This document shows, piece by piece, positions 54,707 through 64,000 of a stretch of 64,000 bases of DNA. This stretch comes from Gliomastix tumulicola (lineage: Eukaryota; Ascomycota; Sordariomycetes; Hypocreales; Bionectriaceae). The stretch spans positions 1,612,001 through 1,676,000 of the forward strand of contig BCHX01000007.1 of NCBI GenBank assembly GCA_001599755.1, written 5' to 3'. The stretch's first letter is position 1. The number at the start of each line of letters is the position of its first letter. Position numbers and translations under genes: made by a program. The notes under the pieces were generated by a model. That model was not told where the DNA came from. It did no database searches and worked only from the letters and a program-made list of their open reading frames with translations.

Positions 54707-55456
54707 GGTGAAAACGAGTAGACGTGTTACAGCGTTTGTGTGATTTAGCAAAGGGAAATTGGTAGAAGAGCAAGCTGCTAGACGATTGGTCCAGAGAAAT
54801 GTAGTATACAGGATGCTAATAATGAAGGAGACAACGCCAGCTCTTATGTCAAGTCAAGAGATGGACTCGGCGGACGCAAAGTAGCCATTGAAGTATGCGT
54901 GAGCGAGTGCACCACGGACGCATGGGCACATAACTTCAGACACGGTCACTTCGAAGGCGAGCGCGTATCTGTTAGAAGGGAGGTCAAAATGGTTGAGGCC
55001 ATGACGGCCAAGTCAAGATCAGGGGCCATACAGACCAGTGATTCGCGAGATTGGAGGCTTGCGCCCCAAGCTTTGGAATACGCGCGCGGCATGCCGGCCT
55101 GAAGCTCTCCCCTATTGAAGCTCAGACCCAAGTGGTGTTTAAGCGCGTCTATGAAACGTTGCGGAGCATAACCCCGAGGCTGGGGGAGGGGGAGAAGGCA
55201 TAGAAACTAATATTAGTACGTGCTAACAATAGGATGACTGTTGGTTGCTGTCAGGTCACATGGCCACTGCGGTCGGCGCTTAGCATCACATCGACCCCAC
55301 ATGACTCAGGCGGCTAAAAGTAACCCCCGCTCAGACTGGCCAGCCATTTGTTCATCACTTCTTCCATCTTTCGTGAACATTCATTGCCTCTAGTTTTTCC
55401 CCTTCTTGATGTAACGCTTCTCAGTCTCATCGTTTCTTTCCATCGCACTCTTTACC
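54707..55456. other. Divergent promoter region
   Basis: About 750 bases between the minus-strand orphan gene and the plus-strand F-box gene. CT-rich close to 55456. A minor open frame at 54899-55131 on both strands was ignored. Confidence 0.55.
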
Positions 55457-57072
55457 ATGGCATCTACCAGCGCTATCTCACGGATTCCTTCTGATATCAT
55501 CGCCCACATCCTCTCTCAGCTGGAAACGATCGAGGACTTGAGCCTCGCCATCCGAAGCCATCGCATCTTTCTCAACGCCCTCAACGACGGGCCCTACTCA
55601 ATTGCTAGCGCCATTGTTAAGAGCCAGATTCCAAGCGACGCCGCTCCTCTTCTTGTCGCATTGCTAGAGTCCTCCCGTATCGACCATGGAGTCGGCACGA
55701 ATATATCTCGTGAGGTGCTGGATCGCCTCACAACCGCCATCTCTGATCCTACACAGACGACGTCATTCTTTCTGTCAAACCTTTCGCTATCGGAGCTCGC
55801 CTTTTGCAGTCGCAACTACGCTGCTGCTGAGTCACTTGCGCATAATCTGGCCGCCGAGGTGAAGCCCATCGCCATCCAGAACCTCGATTTTGGATGCTCT
55901 GCCTTACCGCACTTCACCTCAACGGAGAAAGCTCGACTTGTTAGGGCATTTCTACGGTTTCAGCTCCTGTGCAATCTTTTCTGTCCTCCCGATAGTGCCT
56001 GTCCTTTATCGGATGTCGATGAAGGTGGTGATAGTGAGGAAAGGGCAATGGAAAATAAGCTGCGCTTCTTCTCTATGTATTCTCCCTGGGTGAATGAGCA
56101 CCTGATGTGCGCGTTCACATGGCTGCAGCGGATCGTTCGTCAAGGCGAGTACACTCCTTGACCAATAACCTTGCGCTCTCTCCCCAAGCCATGCTCTTAC
56201 TCATATTTCTATCTAGCTTTCGACGAGCTTGCATGGCATGATGTGGAATGGGGCGAGTTGCCTGTCGATAACGATATGGAACCAGATGAAAATCTTCGTC
56301 TTCAGGGGTTTGTAAGTTGCATCAATACGCTTAAGCTTCCCCTTTTCCTAGCCCGATATAGTGCTTTCTTCTCTGCTACTACATTTATTACCCCTATCTA
56401 ACTCTAGCGCCTCGTCAGCTTTCAGGAGGACTCAGGTTCCTAAGCGACATTGCCCGTACTGATTCACATGCCTCACGGGCTCGTCTTTTGCGGCTGGATG
56501 ATTATGTGTCACGGGATTTCGAACGACTTCCCTCTCAGCAATTCCATTACCGGTTTCCTGACCAACATCTCGTTGAGGCCATTGGCCTAGCAGACGTGGA
56601 TACGCCGCTGCAAGAGTGGACAGCGGATCAACTGGGGTTTCTCTCTCAACGAGGAGACGGGTCGCGGGACTCAACAGAATCGAGCTCGTACCTTCTGTGG
56701 CTCGGAGCCAACGCTGGACGCTCCATCTTCGGGGACACCTCTGATGAGCAAGACAAGGGTGACGATACGAATCTGTGGCAGTTGGGTTACAACGTCTGGG
56801 ACTGGGAATTTCAAGATACCACTCCCTCGACGAGCGTTATCAGCAAAGCTTGCCGTGAGGTGCGATCCCTGCCTCCTCCTTTCAAGCCAGGTGTGCAGCT
56901 CGATGATGAGGTCATATCGCGATCTCGAAGGCAGCGCTCGGAGATATGGTTGGCAGGAGGACGCGGCCACTGGCCGATGGGCGGTGTGGTTGATTTTGGC
57001 GGCATACAAGGGTTGAGCCCGGAGAAGATGGCACATCTACTGCGCAAATGGGATGCCGATATGGATATGTAA
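55457..57072 (+). CDS. F-box protein (three exons, GC-AG intron)
   Basis: Exons 55457-56144, 56217-56311 and 56419-57072; product 478 residues. Intron 1 (72 nt) uses a GC donor (AAG/GCGAGT) and a TATCTAG acceptor; the nearby GT gives a stop, so the GC site is needed. Intron 2 (107 nt) is GTAAGT...CGTCAG, with the next ATAG-type acceptor out of frame. The N-terminus ISRIPSDIIAHILSQLETIEDLSLAIRSHR (in part) is an F-box-like helix set (about 7-47), expected to bind Skp1 in an SCF ubiquitin ligase. The rest lacks WD40 or LRR repeats, as in many orphan fungal F-box proteins. It has an acidic loop (DVDEGGDSEE) and a C-terminal KMAHLLRKWDADMDM. The substrate is unknown. It is tail-to-tail with the next gene. 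Confidence 0.75.
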
Positions 57073-57368
57073 ATTCATTCCACCCCGCCAATATTCCGAT
57101 GCCCCTCGCTGTCCTGGCCTCGAAAGGCAGCGGCATGTGTCACTGGATCTATCTAGCAGTCCGGTAAGAAAGACAGGAAAAGGAGATAGGTCATTGCGAT
57201 CGTCGTTTGACAGCTGGCTAAGGAAACAAGAAAATGAACTACAAGAAAAATATGCTGCTTCGCTCGCTTCAACATATATGCAACCAATATTCAGCATGAA
57301 GATCAAGGAACCCTCTTGTGCGCCCGTAAACACCATGTCCAATCTAATCTCCCAAAAGATCCTTCCGA

Positions 57369-58190
57369 TCACGCATCATTTGTTACTCCAGACGCAGCCA
57401 CAGCGGGTATATTCAGCTCCGTGTTGAGGAAGTCGACCAATGTCGTCTCTATCGATGCCGAGAAGGCGGCGTAAACGAGCGTCGAGTTCGTCTGAGGCTC
57501 TGAGATGGGCCTCATGCAGGAACGAATCTCAACCTGCTCAAGCCTGTCCAGCTCAGCAAGGTCTCTCGCCCACTCGATGATATCGTGTCGAGTGGTATAC
57601 AGGAACCGCAGATCCGAGACGCTCAGCTCCTTCGGGCCACCCCATTCATGCCTGGGCTGGCCGCCCTCCATGACAAGCCGCAGCTTGCTAAGGTTGGGAA
57701 GCTCCCCCAGCAGGCGGCAGATGGCCGCCCAGTCGCAGGTCTCGCCATGCATGCCGTTTGATGGCGCGCTTTTGTGCAGCGTAATCTCCCGGACGAGCTG
57801 CAGTGTCGCCGCCGTCTTGTCGGAGAAGAAGGGCACGACGGCCTCCAGATCGCGTCCAAAATGGAACGAGTGCCTTCCGTACAGGTAATAGGACGCCTCC
57901 TCCCGAATTTTGCGATTGACGGCCAGGATGGCCGGGTGCATGTTGCTCGCGCCTGCGAGACCGTACGTCGTCTCGTATGATCGACGCATGATTGACCGCT
58001 CCAAGACGTGGTAGTTGGATCTCCGTAGCATCTTGATCTGAGCCGCACGGGCCTCAGCACATCTCCGTGGCCTGTTTCTGATGGCGAATGTCTTCTGTCC
58101 TCCGTCGTCTAGTAAGTGGTGATATATCATCATCCGGACTTCGGGTGGGATAGCCATGAGGAAGCAATCGTCATCTTGAGTGGTAGACAT
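57369..58190 (-). CDS. 2EXR / F-box-like hypothetical protein
   Basis: Single exon, 273 residues from the ATG at 58190; the longer frame upstream starts at a TTG, not an ATG. The N-terminus FLMAIPPEVRMMIYHHLL is the LPPEIR-x-x-IY-x-LL motif of fungal 2EXR/F-box-like domains. It is followed by the family's typical ILAVNRKIREEASYYLYGRHSF, then a region with CRLLGELPNLSKLRLVME and a DLAELDRLEQVEIR repeat-like segment. These proteins are numerous in filamentous ascomycetes and mostly uncharacterised; a role as ubiquitin-ligase adaptor is only inferred. No transmembrane segment. Neighbour of the F-box gene, in convergent orientation with 296 bases between stops. Confidence 0.75.
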   Translation of the reverse strand: MSTTQDDDCFLMAIPPEVRMMIYHHLLDDGGQKTFAIRNRPRRCAEARAAQIKMLRRSNYHVLERSIMRRSYETTYGLAGASNMHPAILAVNRKIREEASYYLYGRHSFHFGRDLEAVVPFFSDKTAATLQLVREITLHKSAPSNGMHGETCDWAAICRLLGELPNLSKLRLVMEGGQPRHEWGGPKELSVSDLRFLYTTRHDIIEWARDLAELDRLEQVEIRSCMRPISEPQTNSTLVYAAFSASIETTLVDFLNTELNIPAVAASGVTNDA

Positions 58191-59411
58191 TTTGGCGACA
58201 AGATGATAAGAGGTCAAGATAGTGTGTGGAATAAAGAGTAGCTAGAAATGAGAGGATCAAGGGCAAGTATATGCCTCCGGGTTGAACAAAGGAGATGAAA
58301 TTGTTGGGAGCGGGATGACACGGGTAATGACACCCTTTATCGGAAGCATTGACGCTGATAAAGGGGATGAGCTCATTATAAGCCGAGATTACCAAGGCCC
58401 CCCCGAGTGCAGATAAAAAAAAAAGGTCCCAACAAGTTCAGGGACAGGATGATTCGTTGGAACGTGTCTATCCGCTGCCCGTCTCATCCTTAGCGCCAAT
58501 CATCCCATCCTGGCTAGGATAGGACAAAGCGGTACATCCTGCATCTTGCATGTCCTGCTATCGGATCCCGGTCCCTGGACCAATAATCTTCAAAGCGTGC
58601 GGTATGTGTCATGCTTCCGGGTTCTCCCTGTTGCGGCTCCTGCTCATGTGTAATCTGGTGGCGTCAGTCGTCATGCAGGATGCCGGTCTTTCCACCGATA
58701 AAGTCTGACATCTGTCAGCTCCGTACGCTAGACCTTACACCGTATGTTCAGAATCGTCGTTGCACGGGCTGGAATATTGGACACAGGATCACCCTCGGCA
58801 TCCCTCGTGAAGACGTTGATCCGGTGTACATGAGCGATCACAAGATGGCGGACGCCGTAGAGATGAATGACGGCATCTTGTGATATTATCCAAGATTGGG
58901 GAGTAATAGCCGGATCGGCCAATTTACCCCCGACTCGAGTCAGTCTCCAGTCTCCGACTTGACCTCCGACCCTCCATCATTCAACACCTACTGCACTTGG
59001 GCAAGCCGTCGTGGTTTAAAACCTGCCAAGGATTGGACCAATTGGAAACGAAGCAAATGGCTTCCCTTGCGTGTCTTGGCACGATTGACGTCTGACCGCT
59101 ATTTTGTATGCATACATTGCTGCATCGGAAGTCGTGATGCCGGGGATATCGCCGGGTGTCCCGCCGTTCTCTTCCGCGCTACGGATTAGGCGGTCAGTCA
59201 CCCACGCTATCGACGAAAATCACTATCTGGCCACTCATACAACGGTTCTCCGAAGCATACGTATGCACGTCCGTATGTATGTTATTGCACGATCGTCCAG
59301 GCTGATGACAGCTCTGGGAAATCAGTTTACGCCTGTTGGTACGGACTAGATCGATGAGGATACGTACATACCGAGACTATCGGTCCATGATCCCACTTCA
59401 AACCTGTCACA
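58191..59411. other. Intergenic, gene-poor
   Basis: About 1.2 kb. Minus-strand frames at 58728-58922 and 59016-59201 look somewhat protein-like but are short and separated by stops, with no agreed splice sites. They may be remnants. An A run of 10 lies near 58418-58427. Confidence 0.45.
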
Positions 59412-59937
59412 ATGAACTGTGGCTGGGTACGGTGTGTTGTGAGTGAAGATAGATATCATAGCATGCGTGTTAGATATTGCACAATCTCAACTCATACACG
59501 TGGTAACGTAAAACCCTCGGATGACGAAGGCTATCCTACAAACTTCATTGACATTGCTGAAGTCTGGAATGAACCGAACAACCCAATCTCGTTCAATGGC
59601 GTGAAATCTGTGTATGAGGATCATGTAATAGGGTCTCACTTCGATAAAAAAGGCACACAAGCCGACGTGCATCATCCTATGGTCTCCTGGGTAGGGTGTG
59701 AGAAGAGAGGTAAGGGAATTACTATCCGATTTCTACTATTTAAAGCTAGAGTCCGTGAGTAATCAACATCCAGGTCGCAGAACTACAGAAAATGTCACCT
59801 TAAGAGTTGACATTGTCCATTGGCTTTATAAACCAGTTACAAGAACGGGTAGAGTCCTTGAACTACCATACCATGCTGATGGTTCTAAAGTTCTCGAGCT
59901 TATTGTCAAGTGGGACATGCCAAAGCCATGGAGGTAA
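59412..59937 (+). CDS. Orphan two-exon open frame in AT-rich DNA
   Basis: Candidate exons 59412-59709 and 59774-59937. The 64-nt intron (GTAAGG donor, ATCCAG acceptor) has matching phase, giving 153 residues, or 136 from the ATG at 59463. Contains DEGYPTNFIDIAEVWNEPNN, KSVYEDHVIGSHFDKKGT and the end KVLELIVKWDMPKPWR. I recognise no family. Base composition is AT-richer than the neighbouring housekeeping genes. It could be a real lineage-specific gene, an acquired one or a fragment of a decayed larger gene; the phase-matched intron is the main support. Confidence 0.4.
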
Positions 59938-61501
59938 TGCTAATGAGATGTGCCCTGACAATCCCTGTTGATCCGCAGACCTATAAATGATCTGGATCGT
60001 GGATCTTCGAGCTTGACGGATCACAGCTCCTGTTCTAGAGCTTGCTAGAACACCCTAGCTGCAGCTTATCTAAAGGATATATTAATAATGAAGCCTACAT
60101 GCAGTCTTCGCGCAAAGGGCGGTCTTACTGCTGGGCTCGACGGCTGCCCTCGACAGCTACGTGGAAGTACAGCAGTCTGCCCATTACCATCGTTGGGTAG
60201 TGTACGATGTTCGCAAGAATGGCATCAGCGACTACGTGCAAGGGGAAAGCGTGTTGGGAAGCTGTAAGCCATGCCTCTGAAGCAGAAATGCCTTGCCTTC
60301 AACATGCATGAACTCCGCATCAGAGCCGATGTATAGCTGCGACAATCCTGTGGTAACGTGCCCTTTCTGTATACATGCGGCGCCCTGAATTACCATGGCA
60401 GCACTACTACTAAAGATCGTATGCTGGCTTCTTACTGCCGCAAGGCCTAAAGCCACCGAAGGAGCCTTGGTGGATTCAGTATCGACCCCAAAGGCTCAGG
60501 CAATGGCTTCGGCCTTGATCCTCCCATGCAGGCGTCGGGTTACTGGCCATCTCAGCACTGCGGAAACGCAACCCGCCTCTTCGTTATGGTATTTCGATCG
60601 AGCTTGCATGGGTCGCAGATTTGCTATCGAGCGCGTGGGACGGGACCTCCTAGGCTCTGAGGGGGGACGAAGGCTGTCGCTTGCAGACTAACGGTATCGT
60701 CGGTTCGAGAGTGTAGTTCGCTAAGTCCTAGCACTGTCAACAATTGATCGCGGGACTAGCTGAAGCCTGGGGTTAGTCGTTGGTGCAGCGGGTTCGCAGT
60801 GGGATGCCGACATGCTGGCGTGCAGACTGCTTGGAGATGGCAACAGGATAACATCGTTGGGTGGCGTCGGCGATCCAGGCACGCCAGGCTTCTGAGGCTT
60901 TCGTTAGTGGAGACGAGTCTCGCTGAGGTAAGCATGGAAGAATTGTCCAATCAGAATGAGCTGGCGGGGCCCTCTGAACTGGCACCGGCACCCTTCAACT
61001 GGGAGATGGGGGATGCAATCACTGCCGCGGCAGCATTTGAACTGGATGGGTAGAGTCTTCTCGGCGTGCGATACTCTTCGAAATGAAATTATCTTAACGC
61101 CTTGATTTTGCAGATTTTCCACCCCTCGAGTGGCCGGGTACATGTGCCATGTGGTGGCTTTGGCAGGTGCCTATCTGCCACAGTGTGGCTTATCTTAGCG
61201 CACACGCAGCGCCCAAATCGTCACGCACCAACGACTAATCCAGCAACAGCCAATCCGATCCTGGCAGCCGCAGCAGCACATGGCAGGGTCTCCATTCCAG
61301 GTTCGTTCGGCTGCATCATCAGGTCCTCTTCTCTCCACCTCCTACTTGCCTCGTCGCACAGCTCGGTGCATCCTTACTTTTCTGCGCACGCCCGTCCATG
61401 TCGTGCTGACCTCACTACAGCTTCTGCTTCAGCTGTGTCTAGAGCTGTAGACTTAAGACATCCCCCGTACCCCGCTGCCCGGCCGAGCAAGCTACCGAAA
61501 C
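59938..61501. other. Intergenic and VPS35 promoter
   Basis: About 1.56 kb. Frames at 60232-60456 (minus) and 60395-60691 (plus) overlap and carry no domain. The last 300 bases, rich in C and short CT tracts, are the promoter and leader of VPS35. Confidence 0.5.
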
Positions 61502-64000
61502 ATGACGACGCCAGCTCCTGTCGAGGACCAGGCTCGCCTCCTCGAAGATGCGCTCGTCGCCGTGCGACAGCAGACGTCGCTCATGCGCAAATGCCTCGAG
61601 ACGCCCGGGAAGCTCATGGACGCCCTGAAGTGCTGGTACGTGTCTGCCACCAATCCTGCTGCCGGCCGCGAGCCTCGTCGGCGTTGCTGTCCTCCCCCCC
61701 GAAGTGGCGACCCCTTTGCTAACCTTCCCGTCGCAGCTCGACTCTCGTCTCTGAACTCCGGACTAGCAGTCTGGGTCCAAAGCAGTACTACGAGCTCTAC
61801 ATGTCCGTTTTCGACGCCTTGCGATACCTCTCCGTCCATCTCCGCGAACACCACCCCGTAAATCACCTCGCCGACCTTTACGAGCTCGTCCAATATGCCG
61901 GCAACATCATCCCCCGTCTCTACCTCATGATTTCCGTCGGGACGGCCTACATGGCGATCGAGGACGCGCCCGTTAAAGAATTGATGAAGGACATGATGGA
62001 CATGAGCCGTGGAGTGCAACACCCCATCCGAGGCTTGTTCCTCCGATACTATCTCTCCGGCCAAGCTAGAGACTTTCTTCCCGAGGGCGATGGCGACGGC
62101 CCCGAGGGCAACCTGAGCGACTCCATCAACTTCGTCCTCACGAACTTTGTCGAGATGAACAAGCTATGGGTCCGCCTCCAGCACCAGGGCCATTCACGCG
62201 AACGCGAGGCGAGATTGAGGGAAAGAAAAGAGTTGCAGCTTTTGGTGGGTAGCAACATCGTCAGACTTAGCCAGCTGGTCGATCTCGAGACGTACAAGAC
62301 GAGCATCTTGGGTCCTCTGCTAGAGCAGGTTGTGCAATGCCGAGATGTCTTGGCCCAGGAATATCTTCTTGAGGTCATTACTCAGGTTTTCCCTGATGAG
62401 TTCCACCTGCACACTCTCGACCAGTTCCTCGGCGCTGTGTCGCGTCTCAACCCTCACGTCAACGTCAAGGCCATCGTCATCGGCCTCATGGACCGCCTAT
62501 CCGAGTACGCTGAAAGGGAGAGTGGAAAGGAGAAGGACGAGGACAAGGCTCAGGTGGAGGCTGACGCTCTGGCAAGCTTGCTCGAGAAGGTGAAGCTACA
62601 GAAGGAAGCCGCACCAGCGAAGAAGCCCGCTTCGGACGCCCCGGCCGGCGAAGAGGCCCCTAAGGCTACCGAGGAGAACGGTGAGACGGAGGAACCTGAG
62701 GCTACCGGCTCTGCTGAACCAGCTAGCGGTGACGATTCTAGCACGGTCGCTGATGGCGCAGCGGCCTCAGTTGCCGACACAGAGACGACAGCGGTTAATG
62801 GCCAAGAGGGTGCAAGCGGCACTCCCGCTAGCATCCAGCTCTATGAGGTGTTCTTCGGACAAGTCAAGAACCTGGTGGAAGCCCAACACCTACCGATCCA
62901 GGATATCATTGCCCTTCTTGTGTCGCTGGCGAATCTCGCACTTAACATCTACCCCAACCGACTTGACTACGTCAACCAGATTCTGGAATACGCCACCATT
63001 AAGACTCGTGAGCACATCAACAACGCCGACTTGCACACCCCGCCCGCGCAGCAGAACCTGCTCGCTCTGCTGCAGGCTCCTCTCAACCGCTATGCCTCCA
63101 TCTTCACAGCGCTCTCACTCCCCACCTACGTTCCGCTCTTCCAGTCTCAAACCTACCCCACTCGTCGCGCCGTGGCAGGAGGTGTTGCCCGAACCTTGCT
63201 TAAGAACCAGACAAAGATCTCCAAGACGGAGCAGCTGGAAAACGTCCTCGAGGTGCTTAACGTGCTTATCAAGGAGGGAACGCAAGCGCCACAGGGCTAC
63301 CCGGGCGCACCCCAACGACGAGCCGCGGAGACGGACGAGACCCTGGAGGAGCAGGGCTGGCTGGCAAGGATAGTGCACCTGCTGCAAGGCGACGACAACG
63401 ACACCCAGTTCAAGCTGCTGCAGATGACCCGCAAGGCATATAACGAAGGCGGCGAGCGCATCCGCACGACGACGCCTTCCCTCGTCACCGCTTCGTTCAA
63501 GCTCGCCAGGAGATTAAAGGTCCGCGAGCACTATGAGGATAACTGGGAGACGCAGAGCAATGCCCTGTACAAGTTCATCCACTCGACCATCAGCACGCTC
63601 TACACCCGAGTTAACGGCGCTGGAGCTGCGGAAATGGCACTCAGGCTCTTCGCTGCGGCGGGCCAGACGGCCGATCTCACCGGATTCGAGGAGGTTGCTT
63701 ACGAGTTCTTTGCCCAGGCCTTCACTGTGTACGAGGAGGCCGTGTCCGACTCCAAGGCTCAGTTCCAGGCTGTGTGCGTGATCGCATCGGCGCTCCACCT
63801 CACGCGGAACTTTGGCAGGGAGAACTACGACACGCTTATCACCAAGTGCGCGCAGCACGGGAGCAAGCTCTTGCGGAAACCCGACCAGTGCCGTGCTGTC
63901 TACCTAGCTAGTCACCTATGGTGGGCGAACCCTAATGTGTCAAACGGCGAGACGGAGGAGACAGAGGTAAGTGAACCAACTCATTTCTCTTCATATATGC
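61502..64000 (+). CDS. VPS35: Vps35, retromer cargo-recognition subunit (5' part)
   Basis: Alpha-solenoid core of the retromer Vps26-Vps29-Vps35 complex, which recycles cargo such as Vps10 from endosomes to the Golgi. Exon 1 is 61502-61635 and exon 2 is 61737-63966; intron 1 (101 nt) is GTACGT...TGCTAAC...CGCAG. A second intron starts at 63967 (GTAAGT) and leaves the window, so the gene is cut. The visible part is 788 residues. The N-terminal region has LKCCSTLVSELRTSSLGPKQ and the PRLYL motif near residue 103, which contacts Vps26. Helical repeats follow. A Glu/Ala/Thr-rich insertion at about 306-410 is probably disordered, after which the fold resumes (SIQLYEVFFGQVKNLVEAQH). The start is the first ATG, giving the expected MTTPAPVEDQARLLEDAL. 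No damage is seen. Confidence 0.95.

Noticed and set aside
58728..59201. Two minus-strand frames with some protein-like character
   Set aside because: A loose likeness to an oxidoreductase C-terminus was considered, but the segments are short, separated by stops and the key motifs cannot be aligned with confidence.
60232..60691. Overlapping frames on both strands; the minus one briefly suggested a ketosynthase fragment
   Set aside because: The active-site cysteine and following motifs are absent; no other polyketide synthase piece is near.

Overview
The window is nuclear DNA of a filamentous ascomycete (Pezizomycotina), most likely a Sordariomycete. It has short introns (about 50-135 nt, one of 251 nt) with GTNNGT donors and CTRAC-type branch points, GC-rich exons, long AT-richer gaps, no operons, and protein families typical of these fungi. 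A 26-residue copper metallothionein with the cysteine spacing of the Neurospora crassa protein, its last two codons in a second exon, supports this. The species cannot be named from the sequence.

Layout. 1-13 kb: two paralogous C2H2 zinc-finger regulators on the minus strand (1320-3143 and 10520-12597), separated by about 7 kb without a supported gene. 15.5-19.7 kb: galactokinase (minus), divergent from an unrecognised 435-residue protein (plus). 22.8-29 kb: metallothionein, a four-pass MARVEL-like membrane protein, a MARCH5-like RING-CH ubiquitin ligase and the co-chaperone Sgt2. 29.3-38.4 kb: a large HMT1/ABCB6-type ABC protein (minus), head-to-head with a Zn2Cys6 regulator (plus), followed by a bZIP factor with an AT-hook (minus). 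39.9-52 kb: a gene-poor, AT-richer stretch with at most one weak small gene. 52-58 kb: myo-inositol oxygenase, an orphan 151-residue gene, an F-box protein with a GC-AG intron and a 2EXR/F-box-like protein. 58-61.5 kb: another gene-poor, AT-richer stretch with one orphan two-exon frame. 61.5 kb to the end: the retromer subunit Vps35, cut by the window edge.

The most unusual locus is the ABC protein. Its frame is intact over five exons, but the Q-loop glutamine, the LSGGQ signature, the catalytic glutamate and the H-loop histidine are all replaced and the P-loop is abnormal. An in-frame TAG lies 12 codons after the best-placed ATG. Its roughly 320-residue tail starts with a PAM2-like motif (poly(A)-binding-protein docking) and ends in an arginine/glycine-rich stretch. 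This suggests either a decaying transporter or a pseudo-ATPase recruited to another role. Exon boundaries were worked out by hand from splice consensus and reading phase; no database search was possible.
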